DNA of 64,000 nucleotides from an uncultured Prevotellaceae bacterium (GCA_902768105.1 CACXJZ010000023.1:1-64000), one strand, 5' to 3'. Shown: positions 32,939 to 43,073, counted from the first letter of the stretch. A program made the numbers and translations. The notes: a model not told the origin generated them from the sequence alone.

Positions 32939-35526
32939 TGAAAAAAACTTTATTATCGACTGTTCTGATGTCTGTAGTCTGTTGTCCGCTAACCATGCAG
33001 GCACAGCAGAAGCTGCCATATCAGAATCCCCAATTGTCGGCACATGAGCGGGCTGTTGACCTGTGTGGCCGACTGACGCTGGAAGAAAAGGCACAGCTGA
33101 TGCTGGACGAAAGTCCGGCTATTCCCCGCTTGGGTATCAAGAAGTTCTTCTGGTGGAGTGAAGCGCTGCATGGTGCAGCCAATATGGGTAATGTAACGGT
33201 CTTTCCGGAACCCGTAGCGATGGCCGCATCGTTTAATCCTACTTTGCTGTATGACGTGTTCGACATTGCCAGCACGGAATTTCGTGCCCAGTACAATCAT
33301 CGTATCTATGACCTGGGAGGCGAGGACATGAAGATGCGCAGCCTCAGCGTATGGACGCCAAACGTAAACATCTTCCGTGACCCACGTTGGGGACGCGGAC
33401 AGGAAACCTACGGTGAAGACCCCTATCTGACCTCCGTAATGGGTGTACAGGTGGTGCGTGGCTTACAGGGGCCAGAGGATGCCAAATATCGCAAACTGTG
33501 GGCTTGTGCCAAGCATTATGCCGTACACAGCGGTCCGGAATATACACGTCACTCGGCTAACTTGACCAATGTTCCTGTACGTGATTTCTGGGAGACCTAC
33601 ATGCCTGCCTTCAAGACCTTGGTTCAGGATGCGAAGGTGCGTGAGGTGATGTGTGCATACCAGCGTTTGGACGACGACCCCTGCTGTGGTTCACAGCGTC
33701 TGCTTCAGCAAATCCTGCGCGACGAATGGGGATTCCAGTATTTGGTGGTTAGCGACTGCGGAGCCGTCAGCGACTTCTATACGTCACACCGTAGCTCATC
33801 ATCGCCTATTACAGCCTCGGCTAAGGCAACATTAGCAGGAACAGACGTTGAGTGTGGTTACGGCTATGCTTACAAGAGCATTCCTGAAGCCGTACACCGT
33901 GGCCTCATCACGGAGGCAGAGGTCGATAAGCATGTTATCCGTCTGTTGGAAGGACGCTTCGACCTGGGTGAGATGGATGACCCGTCACTGGTAGAGTGGT
34001 CGAAGATTCCCTATTCTGCCATGTCAACGAAAGCGTCTGCCAAGGTGTCGCTCAATATGGCGCGTCAGACCATTGTGTTGCTGAAGAATGCGAACGACCT
34101 GCTGCCGTTGAAGAGAAATGCGGAGAAGATAGCCGTCATAGGCCCTAATGCACATAATGAGCCGATGATGTGGGGAAACTATAACGGTACGCCCAACCAT
34201 ACTGTCACCATTCTCGACGGTATCAAGGCCAAACAAAAGAAAATCACTTACATCCCTGGTTGCGACCTCACTTATGACAAGGTGCTGGAGAGCCACATGG
34301 CAACGGAATGCACCGCAGGTGGCAAGAAGGGCGTCAAGGGAACGTTCTGGAACAATACAAAGATGGAGGGCAGCCCCATCGTTACTGAGTATTACACACA
34401 GCCGATAGCTGTTACCACATCAGGTATGCACGTCTTTGCGACAGGTGTTCCTATCGAGGATTTCTCTGCCAAGTACGAGACGACCTTCGCTCCGAAAGAG
34501 GCTGGCGAGTATGTGGTCAATGTGGAGGCTACAGGAGATTTCGAACTCTACATCAATGGTGAGAAGAAATTTACGCATCATATCTGGCGTGCTACGCCTA
34601 CACGTACTGTGATGCAGGCAGAACAGGGACAGCAGTTCAATATAGAGGTGCGCTTCCAAACTGTCAAGACATGGGGTGCCAGCATGAAGATAAACATTGC
34701 ACGTGAGCTGCCCATTGATTACCAGCAGACAATAGCCCAGCTGAAGGGTATTGACAAGATCATCTTTGCAGGCGGTATCGCACCCAGTCTGGAGGGTGAA
34801 GAGATGCCCGTGAACATTGATGGCTTCAAGGGTGGCGACCGTACTAGCATCGAACTGCCGAAGGTGCAGCGTGAGTTCCTGAAGGCACTCAAGGCTGCTG
34901 GTAAGACGGTCATCTTTGTCAACTGTTCTGGATCGGCTATCGCCTTGACGCCTGAAATGGAAAGCTGCGACGCCATCGTTCAGGCGTGGTATGCAGGACA
35001 GGAAGGCGGAACGGCCATTGCCGACGTGCTCTTTGGCGACGTGAACCCTAGCGGTAAGCTGCCCGTCACCTTCTACAGGAGTGACGCACAGTTGCCTGAC
35101 TACGAGGACTACTCGATGAGGGGACGTACCTACCGCTATTTCAATGACCCGCTGTTTGCCTTTGGCTATGGCTTGAGTTACACAACATTCTCCATAGGCG
35201 ATGCAAAATGCACGAAGCAGAATGGCGGTGCTGTGCTGACGCTCGATGTAACCAATACGGGTAAGCGCGATGGTACCGAGGTGGTGCAGGTTTATATCCG
35301 AAACTTGGCTGACGCTGAGGGACCGCTGAAGTCGTTGCGTGCTTTCCAGCGTGTAGAGGTAAAGGCAGGACAAACTGTGCCTGTTACGCTGACGCTCGAT
35401 AGTAAGGCTTTCGAGTTCTTCGATACAGAAACCAATACCATGCGTGTGAAGCCTGGACAGTATGAGATTCTCTACGGTAACAGTTCGCAGGATAAGGATT
35501 TAAAGAAATTAACCATAACAATTTAA
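32938..35526 (+). CDS. GH3 beta-xylosidase/beta-glucosidase with PA14 insert
   Basis: An 862-residue exported GH3 enzyme: signal peptide, N-terminal TIM barrel (about 30-360) with the nucleophile D273 in V-V-S-D-C-G-A, the alpha/beta sandwich (L-L-K-N, A-V-I-G-P-N-A), a PA14-like insertion (about 450-590, with G-D-F-E-L-Y-I-N-G), and a C-terminal fibronectin-III-like domain. In Prevotella xylan operons such GH3 enzymes act as beta-xylosidases on xylo-oligosaccharides; beta-glucosidase activity cannot be excluded by sequence. Its signal-peptide region contains three heptad units (32966-32986). Confidence 0.9.
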   Translation: MKKTLLSTVLMSVVCCPLTMQAQQKLPYQNPQLSAHERAVDLCGRLTLEEKAQLMLDESPAIPRLGIKKFFWWSEALHGAANMGNVTVFPEPVAMAASFNPTLLYDVFDIASTEFRAQYNHRIYDLGGEDMKMRSLSVWTPNVNIFRDPRWGRGQETYGEDPYLTSVMGVQVVRGLQGPEDAKYRKLWACAKHYAVHSGPEYTRHSANLTNVPVRDFWETYMPAFKTLVQDAKVREVMCAYQRLDDDPCCGSQRLLQQILRDEWGFQYLVVSDCGAVSDFYTSHRSSSSPITASAKATLAGTDVECGYGYAYKSIPEAVHRGLITEAEVDKHVIRLLEGRFDLGEMDDPSLVEWSKIPYSAMSTKASAKVSLNMARQTIVLLKNANDLLPLKRNAEKIAVIGPNAHNEPMMWGNYNGTPNHTVTILDGIKAKQKKITYIPGCDLTYDKVLESHMATECTAGGKKGVKGTFWNNTKMEGSPIVTEYYTQPIAVTTSGMHVFATGVPIEDFSAKYETTFAPKEAGEYVVNVEATGDFELYINGEKKFTHHIWRATPTRTVMQAEQGQQFNIEVRFQTVKTWGASMKINIARELPIDYQQTIAQLKGIDKIIFAGGIAPSLEGEEMPVNIDGFKGGDRTSIELPKVQREFLKALKAAGKTVIFVNCSGSAIALTPEMESCDAIVQAWYAGQEGGTAIADVLFGDVNPSGKLPVTFYRSDAQLPDYEDYSMRGRTYRYFNDPLFAFGYGLSYTTFSIGDAKCTKQNGGAVLTLDVTNTGKRDGTEVVQVYIRNLADAEGPLKSLRAFQRVEVKAGQTVPVTLTLDSKAFEFFDTETNTMRVKPGQYEILYGNSSQDKDLKKLTITI
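32966..32986. repeat. Heptad units within the GH3 signal peptide
   Basis: Units tgatgtc, tgtagtc, tgttgtc occur in the DNA encoding the hydrophobic part of the signal peptide. This is a short instance, and chance similarity is possible. Confidence 0.4.
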
Positions 35527-35532
35527 AGAAAT

Positions 35533-37761
35533 ATGATGATGAAATTAGCAAAAAGCGCCCTCGCGTTGCTGCTCATCGTGATGAGCATAGCAAGTGCAGA
35601 TGCACAGGGCTTCATGAGACCAGAGAGAACAGCCGGCAATCCCGGACTGAAGGAGGCGTATCAGAATTATTTTATGATTGGTGTCGCCGTCAATAGGTTT
35701 AACATCACTGCGCCCGAGCAGGCTGCACTTGTCAAGCAGGAGTTCAACAGTATGACTGCTGAGAACGACATGAAGCCTGGTATGCTGCACCCGAAGGAGG
35801 GTGTATGGAACTGGGGTACGGCAGACAGCATTGCCAACTTCGCTCGTCAGAACGGTATCAAGCTGCGCGGACACTGCCTGTGCTGGCACTCGCAGTTTGC
35901 AGACTGGATGTTTACTGACAAGAAAGGTAAGCCTGTTACGAAAGAGGTGTTCTACAAGCGTCTGCGTGAGCACATCCATACTGTTGTCAACCGTTATAAG
36001 GATGTGGTATATTGTTGGGATGTTGTCAACGAGGCGATAGCTGACAACGTACGCCCCAATTTTGTCAATGGCAAGTTCCAGCCAGGCAGCCCTTATCGTG
36101 ACAGCCGTCACTTCCAGCTTTGTGGTGACGAATTCATAGCCAAGGCCTTTGAGTATGCACATGAGGCAGACCCCAACGCCCTGTTGTTCTATAATGACTA
36201 CAACGAGTGTGATCCAGGCAAGCGTGACCGTATTTATAATATGGTTAAGAAGATGCAGGAGCAGGGTGTGCCCATCCACGGTATCGGCATGCAGGGCCAC
36301 TATAACATCTACGGCCCCAGCGAGGAGGAAATCGAAGCCGCCATTACGAAGTATTCGGAGCTGGTGAAGCATATCCATGTGACAGAACTCGACATTCGTA
36401 CCAACACTGAGATGGGCGGTCAACTACGTTTCTCACGCGGTGAGGCAAAGCCCTTGGCATCTTATATGCAGACATTGCAGGATGACCAGTACAACCGCAT
36501 CTTTAAGATATTCCGCAAGCATAAGGACGTGATTGACTGCGTGACCTTCTGGAACCTCAGTGACCGCGATTCCTGGCTGGGTGTCAATAACCATCCGCTG
36601 CCCTTCAATGAGCAGTTGAAGCCTAAAAGCACATACTTCGCCATTCGTGACTTTGCCAATATTCCTACTGGTACTCCCAAGGAGGACTTCCGCCCCAACG
36701 TGATGAACCAGCCTGGTCAGGAGTATCCTATGGTGAACTCTGAGGGATATGCTCGCTTCCGTATTGAGGCTCCTGATGCTAAGTCGGTGATTGTCAGTCT
36801 CGGACTGGGCGGAACAGGCGGCACGGTATTGCGCAAGGATAAGGACGGAGTATGGGTAGGAACCACAGAAGGTCCTATGGATTCTGGCTTCCACTATTAT
36901 CACCTAACCATTGACGGTGGTGTGGTCAACGATCCTGGCACACACAACTACTTTGGCTCCTGCCGTTGGGAGAGTGGTATCGAGATTCCAGCTCCAGACG
37001 AGGATTTCTATGCACAGCGTTCTAACATTCCTCACGGAACGATTCAGGAGGTGCAATTCTATTCACCTAGTATCGGCCAGATGCAAACGGCTATGATTTA
37101 TCTGCCTCCTACGTATGGCAAGCTCGTTGATAAGAATGGCAAGCCTGTCAAGAAAGGCAAGAAGGGTATTCAGGAGCGTTTCCCCGTGCTTTATCTGCAG
37201 CATGGCTGGGGTGAGAATGAGACCAGCTGGTCAAAGCAGGGACATGCCGGACTCATCATGGACAACCTCATTGCTGACGGAAAGATTGAGCCTTTCATCA
37301 TCGTTATGGCATATGGTCTGACCAACAATATCAAGTTTGGTACTATCGGACAGTTTACTGCTAAAGAGTTCGAGACACTGCTTGTTGACGAACTCGTGCC
37401 CTTCATTGATGCCAACTACCTGACCAAGGCCGACAAGTGGAACCGTGCCATGGCCGGTCTTAGTATGGGCGGTGTGGAGACGAAGCTCATCACGCTGCGT
37501 CGTCCGGAGGTGTTCGGCTACTGGGGTCTGCTCAGTGGCGGACAGTATGCTCCTGAGGACATCAATGATCCGTCACAGGTACGTCTCATTTTCCAGAGCT
37601 GTGGCTCTAAGGAGTTCCCCGAAGGAATCAAGAATTCAACTGAGGCATTGAAGAAAGCCGGTTATAACGCTGTGGGCTACGTTTCTGAAGGCACAGCCCA
37701 TGAGTTCCTTACCTGGCGTCGCAGTTTGAAGGAAATGGCTCCATTGTTGTTTAAGAAGTAA
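35533..37761 (+). CDS. Bifunctional GH10 endoxylanase - CE1 feruloyl/acetyl esterase
   Basis: A 742-residue exported protein. The GH10 domain (about 30-370) has acid/base E167 in D-V-V-N-E-A-I and nucleophile E285 in H-V-T-E-L-D-I, plus the substrate motif T-A-E-N-D-M-K-P and G-H-C-L-C-W-H. A beta-sandwich (about 390-490, CBM48/E-set-like) follows, then a CE1 esterase domain with S644 in G-L-S-M-G-G and His723 in G-T-A-H-E-F. The same architecture is known from Prevotella ruminicola Xyn10D-Fae1A, which cuts xylan and releases ferulate. It lies between GH3 and GH43 genes, followed by a hairpin. Confidence 0.93.
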   Translation: MMMKLAKSALALLLIVMSIASADAQGFMRPERTAGNPGLKEAYQNYFMIGVAVNRFNITAPEQAALVKQEFNSMTAENDMKPGMLHPKEGVWNWGTADSIANFARQNGIKLRGHCLCWHSQFADWMFTDKKGKPVTKEVFYKRLREHIHTVVNRYKDVVYCWDVVNEAIADNVRPNFVNGKFQPGSPYRDSRHFQLCGDEFIAKAFEYAHEADPNALLFYNDYNECDPGKRDRIYNMVKKMQEQGVPIHGIGMQGHYNIYGPSEEEIEAAITKYSELVKHIHVTELDIRTNTEMGGQLRFSRGEAKPLASYMQTLQDDQYNRIFKIFRKHKDVIDCVTFWNLSDRDSWLGVNNHPLPFNEQLKPKSTYFAIRDFANIPTGTPKEDFRPNVMNQPGQEYPMVNSEGYARFRIEAPDAKSVIVSLGLGGTGGTVLRKDKDGVWVGTTEGPMDSGFHYYHLTIDGGVVNDPGTHNYFGSCRWESGIEIPAPDEDFYAQRSNIPHGTIQEVQFYSPSIGQMQTAMIYLPPTYGKLVDKNGKPVKKGKKGIQERFPVLYLQHGWGENETSWSKQGHAGLIMDNLIADGKIEPFIIVMAYGLTNNIKFGTIGQFTAKEFETLLVDELVPFIDANYLTKADKWNRAMAGLSMGGVETKLITLRRPEVFGYWGLLSGGQYAPEDINDPSQVRLIFQSCGSKEFPEGIKNSTEALKKAGYNAVGYVSEGTAHEFLTWRRSLKEMAPLLFKK

Positions 37762-37768
37762 TTATAGA

Positions 37769-37798
37769 GTTGAGAGTTGAGTGCGCTCAACTCTCAAC
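37769..37798 (+). other. Perfect 13-bp inverted repeat between operon genes
   Basis: GTTGAGAGTTGAG and CTCAACTCTCAAC form a perfect 13-bp stem around TGCG. No T-run follows, so it is not a classical terminator; it may set mRNA stability or partial termination between the GH10-CE1 and GH43 genes. The arms consist of 7-bp units (agagttg). Confidence 0.75.
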
Positions 37799-37815
37799 AT
37801 AAATTCAAAGATTTT

Positions 37816-39939
37816 ATGATGAAGAAAGCAATCATTTTTCTTTTGTCTGTTTTACCATTAGCTGCGTTCGCACAAAATCCAGTGATTCGGCATATCTACT
37901 CAGCCGACCCTACCGCGCGCGTATTTAATGATAAGGTATATGTCTATCCTTCGCACGACATCTTTCCGCCCGAAGGACAGCGACAGGACTGGTTCTGCAT
38001 GGCCGACTATCACGTCTTCTCCTCGGAGAACCTTACCGACTGGACCGACCATGGCATGATTATCAGTCAGGAAAACGTGCCCTGGGGTAACCCTACGGGC
38101 TACTCTATGTGGGCTCCCGACTGTGTCTATAAGAACGGTAAGTATTATTTCTACTTCCCCAATGCTCCCAAAGGTGGTCGTGGATTCGCTATCGGCGTTG
38201 CCACAGCTTCCAAGCCGGAGGGTCCCTTCACCTTAGAGAAGGAACCCATTAAGGGTATTTCGGGTATCGACCCCTGTGTGCTTGTCGATAAAGACGGCAA
38301 GGCCTACATCTACTGGAGCGGTATGGGTATCCGCGGTGCCCAGCTGAAGGATAACATGCTGGAGGTTGATGGCGAACTACAGGAGGTGAAGATGCCACGT
38401 CGTGAAGGCATGCCCGAAATGCCGCCGATGAAGGTGGCTGGTCAGGAGATGAAAGGCCTGCCCGACGGTTTCAAGGAAGGTCCCTTTGCCTTCCGTCGTG
38501 GCGACTGGTACTACCTCAGCTTCCCGTGGGTACGTGGCGATACGAGCAATGGTCAGAACCCCACCGAGACATTGGCCTATGCCATGTCGAAGTCACCCCT
38601 GGGCCCCTGGGACTTTAAGGGCATCATCATGGCCGAACACGAGAACCACTGCTGGACCAACCACCACAGTCTGGTGGAGTACAAGGGCCAGTGGTATCTG
38701 TTCTATCATCATAACGACTTCTCGCCTAGTGACGACAAGCGCCGTTCGGTATGCATCGAGAAGGTGACGTTCAATGCCGATGGCACCATTCAGGAGGTGA
38801 AGCCCACCATGCGTGGTGTAGGCGTCAATCCTGCAACCTCGCGCATCGACGTTGACCGCTACAGCAGTGCCAGCGCTGATGTGACCACGGCACTCATCGA
38901 CACAGTCAACAAGTTCCGTGGCTATCAGGCTACCCTGCCGAAAAAAGGTAGCTGGATTTGCTACAAGGACGTGGATTTCAGCAACGTACAGAGCACGGGC
39001 TACCTCACGGTGTGTGCCTCAGCCAAGGGCAATACCGAGTTCTATGTCCGTGAGAAGAATGCCAAGGGCAAGGTGATTGCTAAGATTCCCATGACAGTTA
39101 TCACCGAAATGGGACAGTTCCGCCGTGACCAAAGCGGACAGTGGCTCACGCAGACGGCAGTTCTGGAGTACCTGCCGAAGGGTGTTACTGACATCGTTGT
39201 CACCTGTGAGGGTGACGCAGAAGTCAGCATCGACTGGGTTCAGTTCAAGAACCGTCTGAACTATTTCACACCCGTTGCAGCTAATGCCGCTGCAGCTCAA
39301 CCTGATGCCAACGGCTTCATCCGCCGCTGGATGCTGCTGGAACCCATCGACTACAACATCCGTTCCAACATCATCCTCACCGAGAGCTACCTGGACGAGA
39401 ACCTGAAAAAGACCTACTTCAAGGGACAGTTCGACGATAATCGGCTGCCGCTTGATGGTGCGAAGGTATCGGCAACGGGAACTATTTCAACAGGACCGGC
39501 AGACACTCGTATGCTTACCGGACAGCAAACCATCAAGGAGACCAAGCAGACCCTGAAGTGGCATGCATTGGAGAGTGGTACCTACAATGTCAAGGTGTTC
39601 CGTTTTGCAGAAATGAACGGCTGCAAACCCTACAACTCCCTATTCTGGGGTGTCACCGTTATCGACAGTCCAGAGGATATGGCTAACTTACGTCTGGCCG
39701 TAGGCTCTAATGGCGCCTCCATGTGGTGGCTCAACGGTGAAAAGGTGCTGACGCTCGACGGCGATCGCCGTATGGTGGAAGACGACTGCGTCTCGCAGCG
39801 CATCAACCTGAAGAAAGGACGTAACGTGCTGCGTTTTGCACTTATCAACGGCCCTGGCTTGAGCGACTTCTGCGTCCGTTTCATCGATGAAAACGGCAAA
39901 CCGGTCACGAACTATAAGGTAAAGAACAGTGAAAAGTGA
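37816..39939 (+). CDS. GH43 beta-xylosidase/arabinofuranosidase with CBM6-like domain
   Basis: A 707-residue exported GH43 enzyme with a signal peptide ending A-F-A-Q. The five-bladed propeller shows the three catalytic acids: base Asp in Y-S-A-D-P-T-A, modulating Asp in G-I-D-P-C-V, and general acid Glu in F-K-E-G-P-F. A CBM6-like sandwich (about 355-480) follows. The last 200 residues form a further domain, with W-W-L-N-G-E-K, that I cannot name. Either beta-xylosidase or alpha-arabinofuranosidase activity is possible. The start at 37816 is chosen because the longer frame adds sequence inside the hairpin. Confidence 0.87.
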   Translation: MMKKAIIFLLSVLPLAAFAQNPVIRHIYSADPTARVFNDKVYVYPSHDIFPPEGQRQDWFCMADYHVFSSENLTDWTDHGMIISQENVPWGNPTGYSMWAPDCVYKNGKYYFYFPNAPKGGRGFAIGVATASKPEGPFTLEKEPIKGISGIDPCVLVDKDGKAYIYWSGMGIRGAQLKDNMLEVDGELQEVKMPRREGMPEMPPMKVAGQEMKGLPDGFKEGPFAFRRGDWYYLSFPWVRGDTSNGQNPTETLAYAMSKSPLGPWDFKGIIMAEHENHCWTNHHSLVEYKGQWYLFYHHNDFSPSDDKRRSVCIEKVTFNADGTIQEVKPTMRGVGVNPATSRIDVDRYSSASADVTTALIDTVNKFRGYQATLPKKGSWICYKDVDFSNVQSTGYLTVCASAKGNTEFYVREKNAKGKVIAKIPMTVITEMGQFRRDQSGQWLTQTAVLEYLPKGVTDIVVTCEGDAEVSIDWVQFKNRLNYFTPVAANAAAAQPDANGFIRRWMLLEPIDYNIRSNIILTESYLDENLKKTYFKGQFDDNRLPLDGAKVSATGTISTGPADTRMLTGQQTIKETKQTLKWHALESGTYNVKVFRFAEMNGCKPYNSLFWGVTVIDSPEDMANLRLAVGSNGASMWWLNGEKVLTLDGDRRMVEDDCVSQRINLKKGRNVLRFALINGPGLSDFCVRFIDENGKPVTNYKVKNSEK

Positions 39940-39971
39940 AACATTTGCTACCGCAATAAAAGAAATACAAT

Positions 39972-41423
39972 ATGAAAACGAAATATTTGTTAGGTTTATC
40001 ATTTCTTATTTACCAATTCTCATTTAGCCCTGCAGGGGCGCAAGTAGGTCAGCCATATATCCATGACCCCTCGACTATCGTGGAGAGTGAAGGTAAGTAC
40101 TTCACCTTTGGTACGGGCGGCGGCGGACTCATGTCCGACGACGGCTGGTCGTGGAAGAGCGGTGCCGACCGTCCCGGTGGTGGTGCAGCCCCTGACATCA
40201 TGAAGATAGGCGACCGTTACCTCTGCATCTATGGTGCTACGGGCGGCGGACTCTTCGGAGGCCACAACGGGCGCATCCTCACCATGTGGAACGATGCACT
40301 AGACCCACAGTCGCCCAAGTTCAAGTGGACCACAGCCATCGAGGTGGCTTCGTCCGACGGTATGGAAGACTGCGATGCCATCGATCCCTCGTTGCTCCTC
40401 GACCCCACGACGGGACGCCTCTGGGCATCGTACGGCACCTACTTCGGCAACATCCGCCTCATTGAGCTGGACCCCAAGACGGGTGAACGCGTGAAGGGTA
40501 ACGTCGAGAAGGACATCGCCATCGACTGCGAGGCTTCAGCTCTTATTTATAACGACGGCTGGTACTACCTGCTTGGCACCCACGGCACCTGCTGCGACGG
40601 TGTGAATTCTACGTATAACATCGTTGTCGGACGCTCGCGTTCTGTCGAGGGTCCCTACGTCGATAACGTCGGACGAGACATGTTCCACGGCGGCGGACGT
40701 CTGGTCATCACGGCCGGCGACCGTGTCTGCGGCCCTGGCCATTTCGGACGTACCATCATCGACGAAGGTGTGGAGATAATGTCGTGTCACTACGAGGCTG
40801 ACTTCGACATGGGTGGACGCTCTGTCTTAGGCATCCGTCCGCTACTCTGGAAGAATGGCTGGCCCTACGCAGGTGACCGCTTCAAGGGCGGCACGTTGGC
40901 CATCCTCTCTGAGCGTCGCGGTTACTCCCTGGAAATGGCTGTCGATTTCCAGCGCATCGAACTGCCGCGTCGCGGCGGCTGGCGCATCGACCCCAATGAG
41001 CCCATTGTGCCCGTAGCCAACCAGAAACTCGAGGATGTCAGCGCCACATGGCCTGCTGGCAACATCCATGTACGTTGTGCTGACTATATGTTCCGCCCCC
41101 ACCAGTTGTGGGATATCACACCGACCGAACAGGGTGTGTTAGGCTCACCCTATTTCAAGGTGGTCATTAGCGGAACTGACCGTGCTCTTACGGCTACGGC
41201 AGACCTGGAGCTGACAACAAGCGCCTTTACCGGTGCTGACGAACAGTTGTGGCGTATTGAGCAGCTTACCGATGGAACCTTTCGCATCATGCCGAAGCGC
41301 ATTCCCGGACAGGAGCAGCAAAATACCATTTACTGCGTCTATTCTGCAGCCGACTCCACCCCCACTTTGGCTAAGTATGACTTCCAGAGCGACAACTCTA
41401 AGTGGAATCTTTGTAAACAATAG
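39972..41423 (+). CDS. GH43 arabinanase-like hydrolase
   Basis: A 483-residue exported GH43 protein of the endo-arabinanase-like branch: base Asp in I-H-D-P-S-T, second Asp in A-I-D-P-S-L, acid Glu in D-C-E-A-S-A. The diagnostic G-T-H-G-T-C-C-D-G-V-N-S-T-Y-N segment is shared with endo-1,5-arabinanases. The C-terminal 120 residues form a ricin-like or beta-sandwich domain. In a xylan locus it may act on arabinosyl side chains rather than arabinan. The preceding gap includes short heptad units (aacagtg, aaaagtg) at the end of the previous gene. Confidence 0.85.
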   Translation: MKTKYLLGLSFLIYQFSFSPAGAQVGQPYIHDPSTIVESEGKYFTFGTGGGGLMSDDGWSWKSGADRPGGGAAPDIMKIGDRYLCIYGATGGGLFGGHNGRILTMWNDALDPQSPKFKWTTAIEVASSDGMEDCDAIDPSLLLDPTTGRLWASYGTYFGNIRLIELDPKTGERVKGNVEKDIAIDCEASALIYNDGWYYLLGTHGTCCDGVNSTYNIVVGRSRSVEGPYVDNVGRDMFHGGGRLVITAGDRVCGPGHFGRTIIDEGVEIMSCHYEADFDMGGRSVLGIRPLLWKNGWPYAGDRFKGGTLAILSERRGYSLEMAVDFQRIELPRRGGWRIDPNEPIVPVANQKLEDVSATWPAGNIHVRCADYMFRPHQLWDITPTEQGVLGSPYFKVVISGTDRALTATADLELTTSAFTGADEQLWRIEQLTDGTFRIMPKRIPGQEQQNTIYCVYSAADSTPTLAKYDFQSDNSKWNLCKQ

Positions 41424-41429
41424 AATAAT

Positions 41430-43049
41430 ATGAGAAAACTGAAGAATATTCTTGTGGCTTGTTGTTTGCTGACCGTTGTCGGCAGTCCGTTGTCCGCCCA
41501 GACGCAGCAAGCACCCATTCAGAATCCCATGCTGTGGGCTGATGTGCCTGACCCAGATGTGATTCGTGTTGGTGATACCTTCTATCTAGTAAGCACCACT
41601 ATGCACCTCATGCCTGGTGCACCTATCATGAAGTCCAAGGATTTGAAGAACTGGGAAACCGTTGGCTACGTCTTCGATCGTCTGACTGACTCTCCGAAGT
41701 ATGACCTCCAGCAGGGTACAGCCTATGGCCGTGGACAGTGGGCTACGTCGCTGAAGTACCATAACGGACGTTTCTACGCACTCTTGGCTCCCAACGAGCA
41801 AGGTGCTATGGGTGACACCTACATCTTCACGGCAGAAAAGGCCGAAGGTCCTTGGACCATCCTTTCACGCATGCGTCATTTTCACGATTGTTCGCTGTTC
41901 TTCGATGATGATGGTCGTGTCTATGTCATTTATGGAACGGGCGAGCTGATGGAGCTGAAACCCGATTTGAGCGATGTCATCGAAGGCACGCATCAGAAAA
42001 TCTTTGAGCGTGAGGCTGACGAAACAGGCCTTTTGGAGGGCAGCCGAGTGATTAAGCACAACGGCAAGTATTACCTGCTGATGATTTCTCAGGCTTATGC
42101 CCCTGGGCGTCATCGCCGCGAGGTCTGCTACCGTGCTGACGACATCCATGGCCCTTATGAGAAAGCGGTCATTCTGGAGAGCGACTTCGGAGGTTTCCCC
42201 TATGTAGGTCAGGGCACCATTGTCGATACCGAGCATGGTGACTGGTATGCCATTATCTTCCAGGATCGTGGTGGCGTAGGTCGTGTGTTGACGCTCTCAC
42301 CTGTCCGCTGGCTCGACGGCTGGCCGATGATTGGTGATGAGAACGGTCGTGTGCCTGAGACCATGCGTCCGCTGAAGAGCAACCAGCCCGCTACATCTAT
42401 TGTCAACAGTGATGACTTTGCTGGTCAAAAACTCGCTATTGACTGGCAGTGGAACCACAACCCTGTCGATGCTGCATGGTCGCTGACTGAGCGTCCCGGC
42501 TTCCTGCGTCTGAAGACCAATCGTGTAGTCCCCAACCTCTATTTGGCACCCAATACGTTGACCCAGCGCATGCCTGGTCCGCAATGCAGCGCTACTGTCA
42601 CGTTGGATGTCTCTCACCTGAAGGATGGTGACTGTGCAGGCTTCGCTGCCTTCAATGACGAGTCAGGTGTGCTGGCAGTGAAGAAACGTGGCAAGAAGCT
42701 CTTTTTGGAGATGAGTGAGACGAGTGTGCAGCTTACCGACCGCGACAAGGAGGTGACCAAAGCTGATGAGAAAGTCGTCGAGAGCATTCCACTCTCCGTT
42801 TCCACTATTTATCTCCGCATTGATGCTGATTTCCGACCTAACGGACAAAATCGTGGTTACGACGCTGCCAACTTCTTCTATAGTCTTGACGGTCAGCAGT
42901 GGCAGCAGATAGGCACCAAAGACTACCACATGCGTTTCGACTGGCGTCGCTTCTTCATGGGTAGTAAGTTTGCCATCTTCTGTTACGCCACCAAGCGTAC
43001 AGGCGGTTATATCGATGTTGATGCCTTCAACTTCGTCCTGAAGCCCTGA
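41430..43049 (+). CDS. GH43 beta-xylosidase/arabinofuranosidase (subfamily 12-like)
   Basis: A 539-residue exported GH43 enzyme, signal peptide ending L-S-A-Q. Catalytic acids are visible in V-P-D-P-D-V-I (base), H-D-C-S-L-F-F-D (modulator) and L-L-E-G-S-R-V (acid). The C-terminal part (about 340-539) is a concanavalin-like beta-sandwich typical of GH43 xylosidase-type enzymes (DUF1349-like). The signal-peptide DNA contains five heptad units at 41463-41497. It sits 6 bp after the previous GH43 gene. Confidence 0.88.
   Translation: MRKLKNILVACCLLTVVGSPLSAQTQQAPIQNPMLWADVPDPDVIRVGDTFYLVSTTMHLMPGAPIMKSKDLKNWETVGYVFDRLTDSPKYDLQQGTAYGRGQWATSLKYHNGRFYALLAPNEQGAMGDTYIFTAEKAEGPWTILSRMRHFHDCSLFFDDDGRVYVIYGTGELMELKPDLSDVIEGTHQKIFEREADETGLLEGSRVIKHNGKYYLLMISQAYAPGRHRREVCYRADDIHGPYEKAVILESDFGGFPYVGQGTIVDTEHGDWYAIIFQDRGGVGRVLTLSPVRWLDGWPMIGDENGRVPETMRPLKSNQPATSIVNSDDFAGQKLAIDWQWNHNPVDAAWSLTERPGFLRLKTNRVVPNLYLAPNTLTQRMPGPQCSATVTLDVSHLKDGDCAGFAAFNDESGVLAVKKRGKKLFLEMSETSVQLTDRDKEVTKADEKVVESIPLSVSTIYLRIDADFRPNGQNRGYDAANFFYSLDGQQWQQIGTKDYHMRFDWRRFFMGSKFAIFCYATKRTGGYIDVDAFNFVLKP
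41463..41497. repeat. Heptad repeat array in the GH43 signal peptide, 5 units
   Basis: Units tgtttgc, tgaccgt, tgtcggc, agtccgt, tgtccgc run in register through the DNA encoding the signal peptide. Confidence 0.6.
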
Positions 43050-43073
43050 GCATGAAAACTCTAAACTGAAAAC

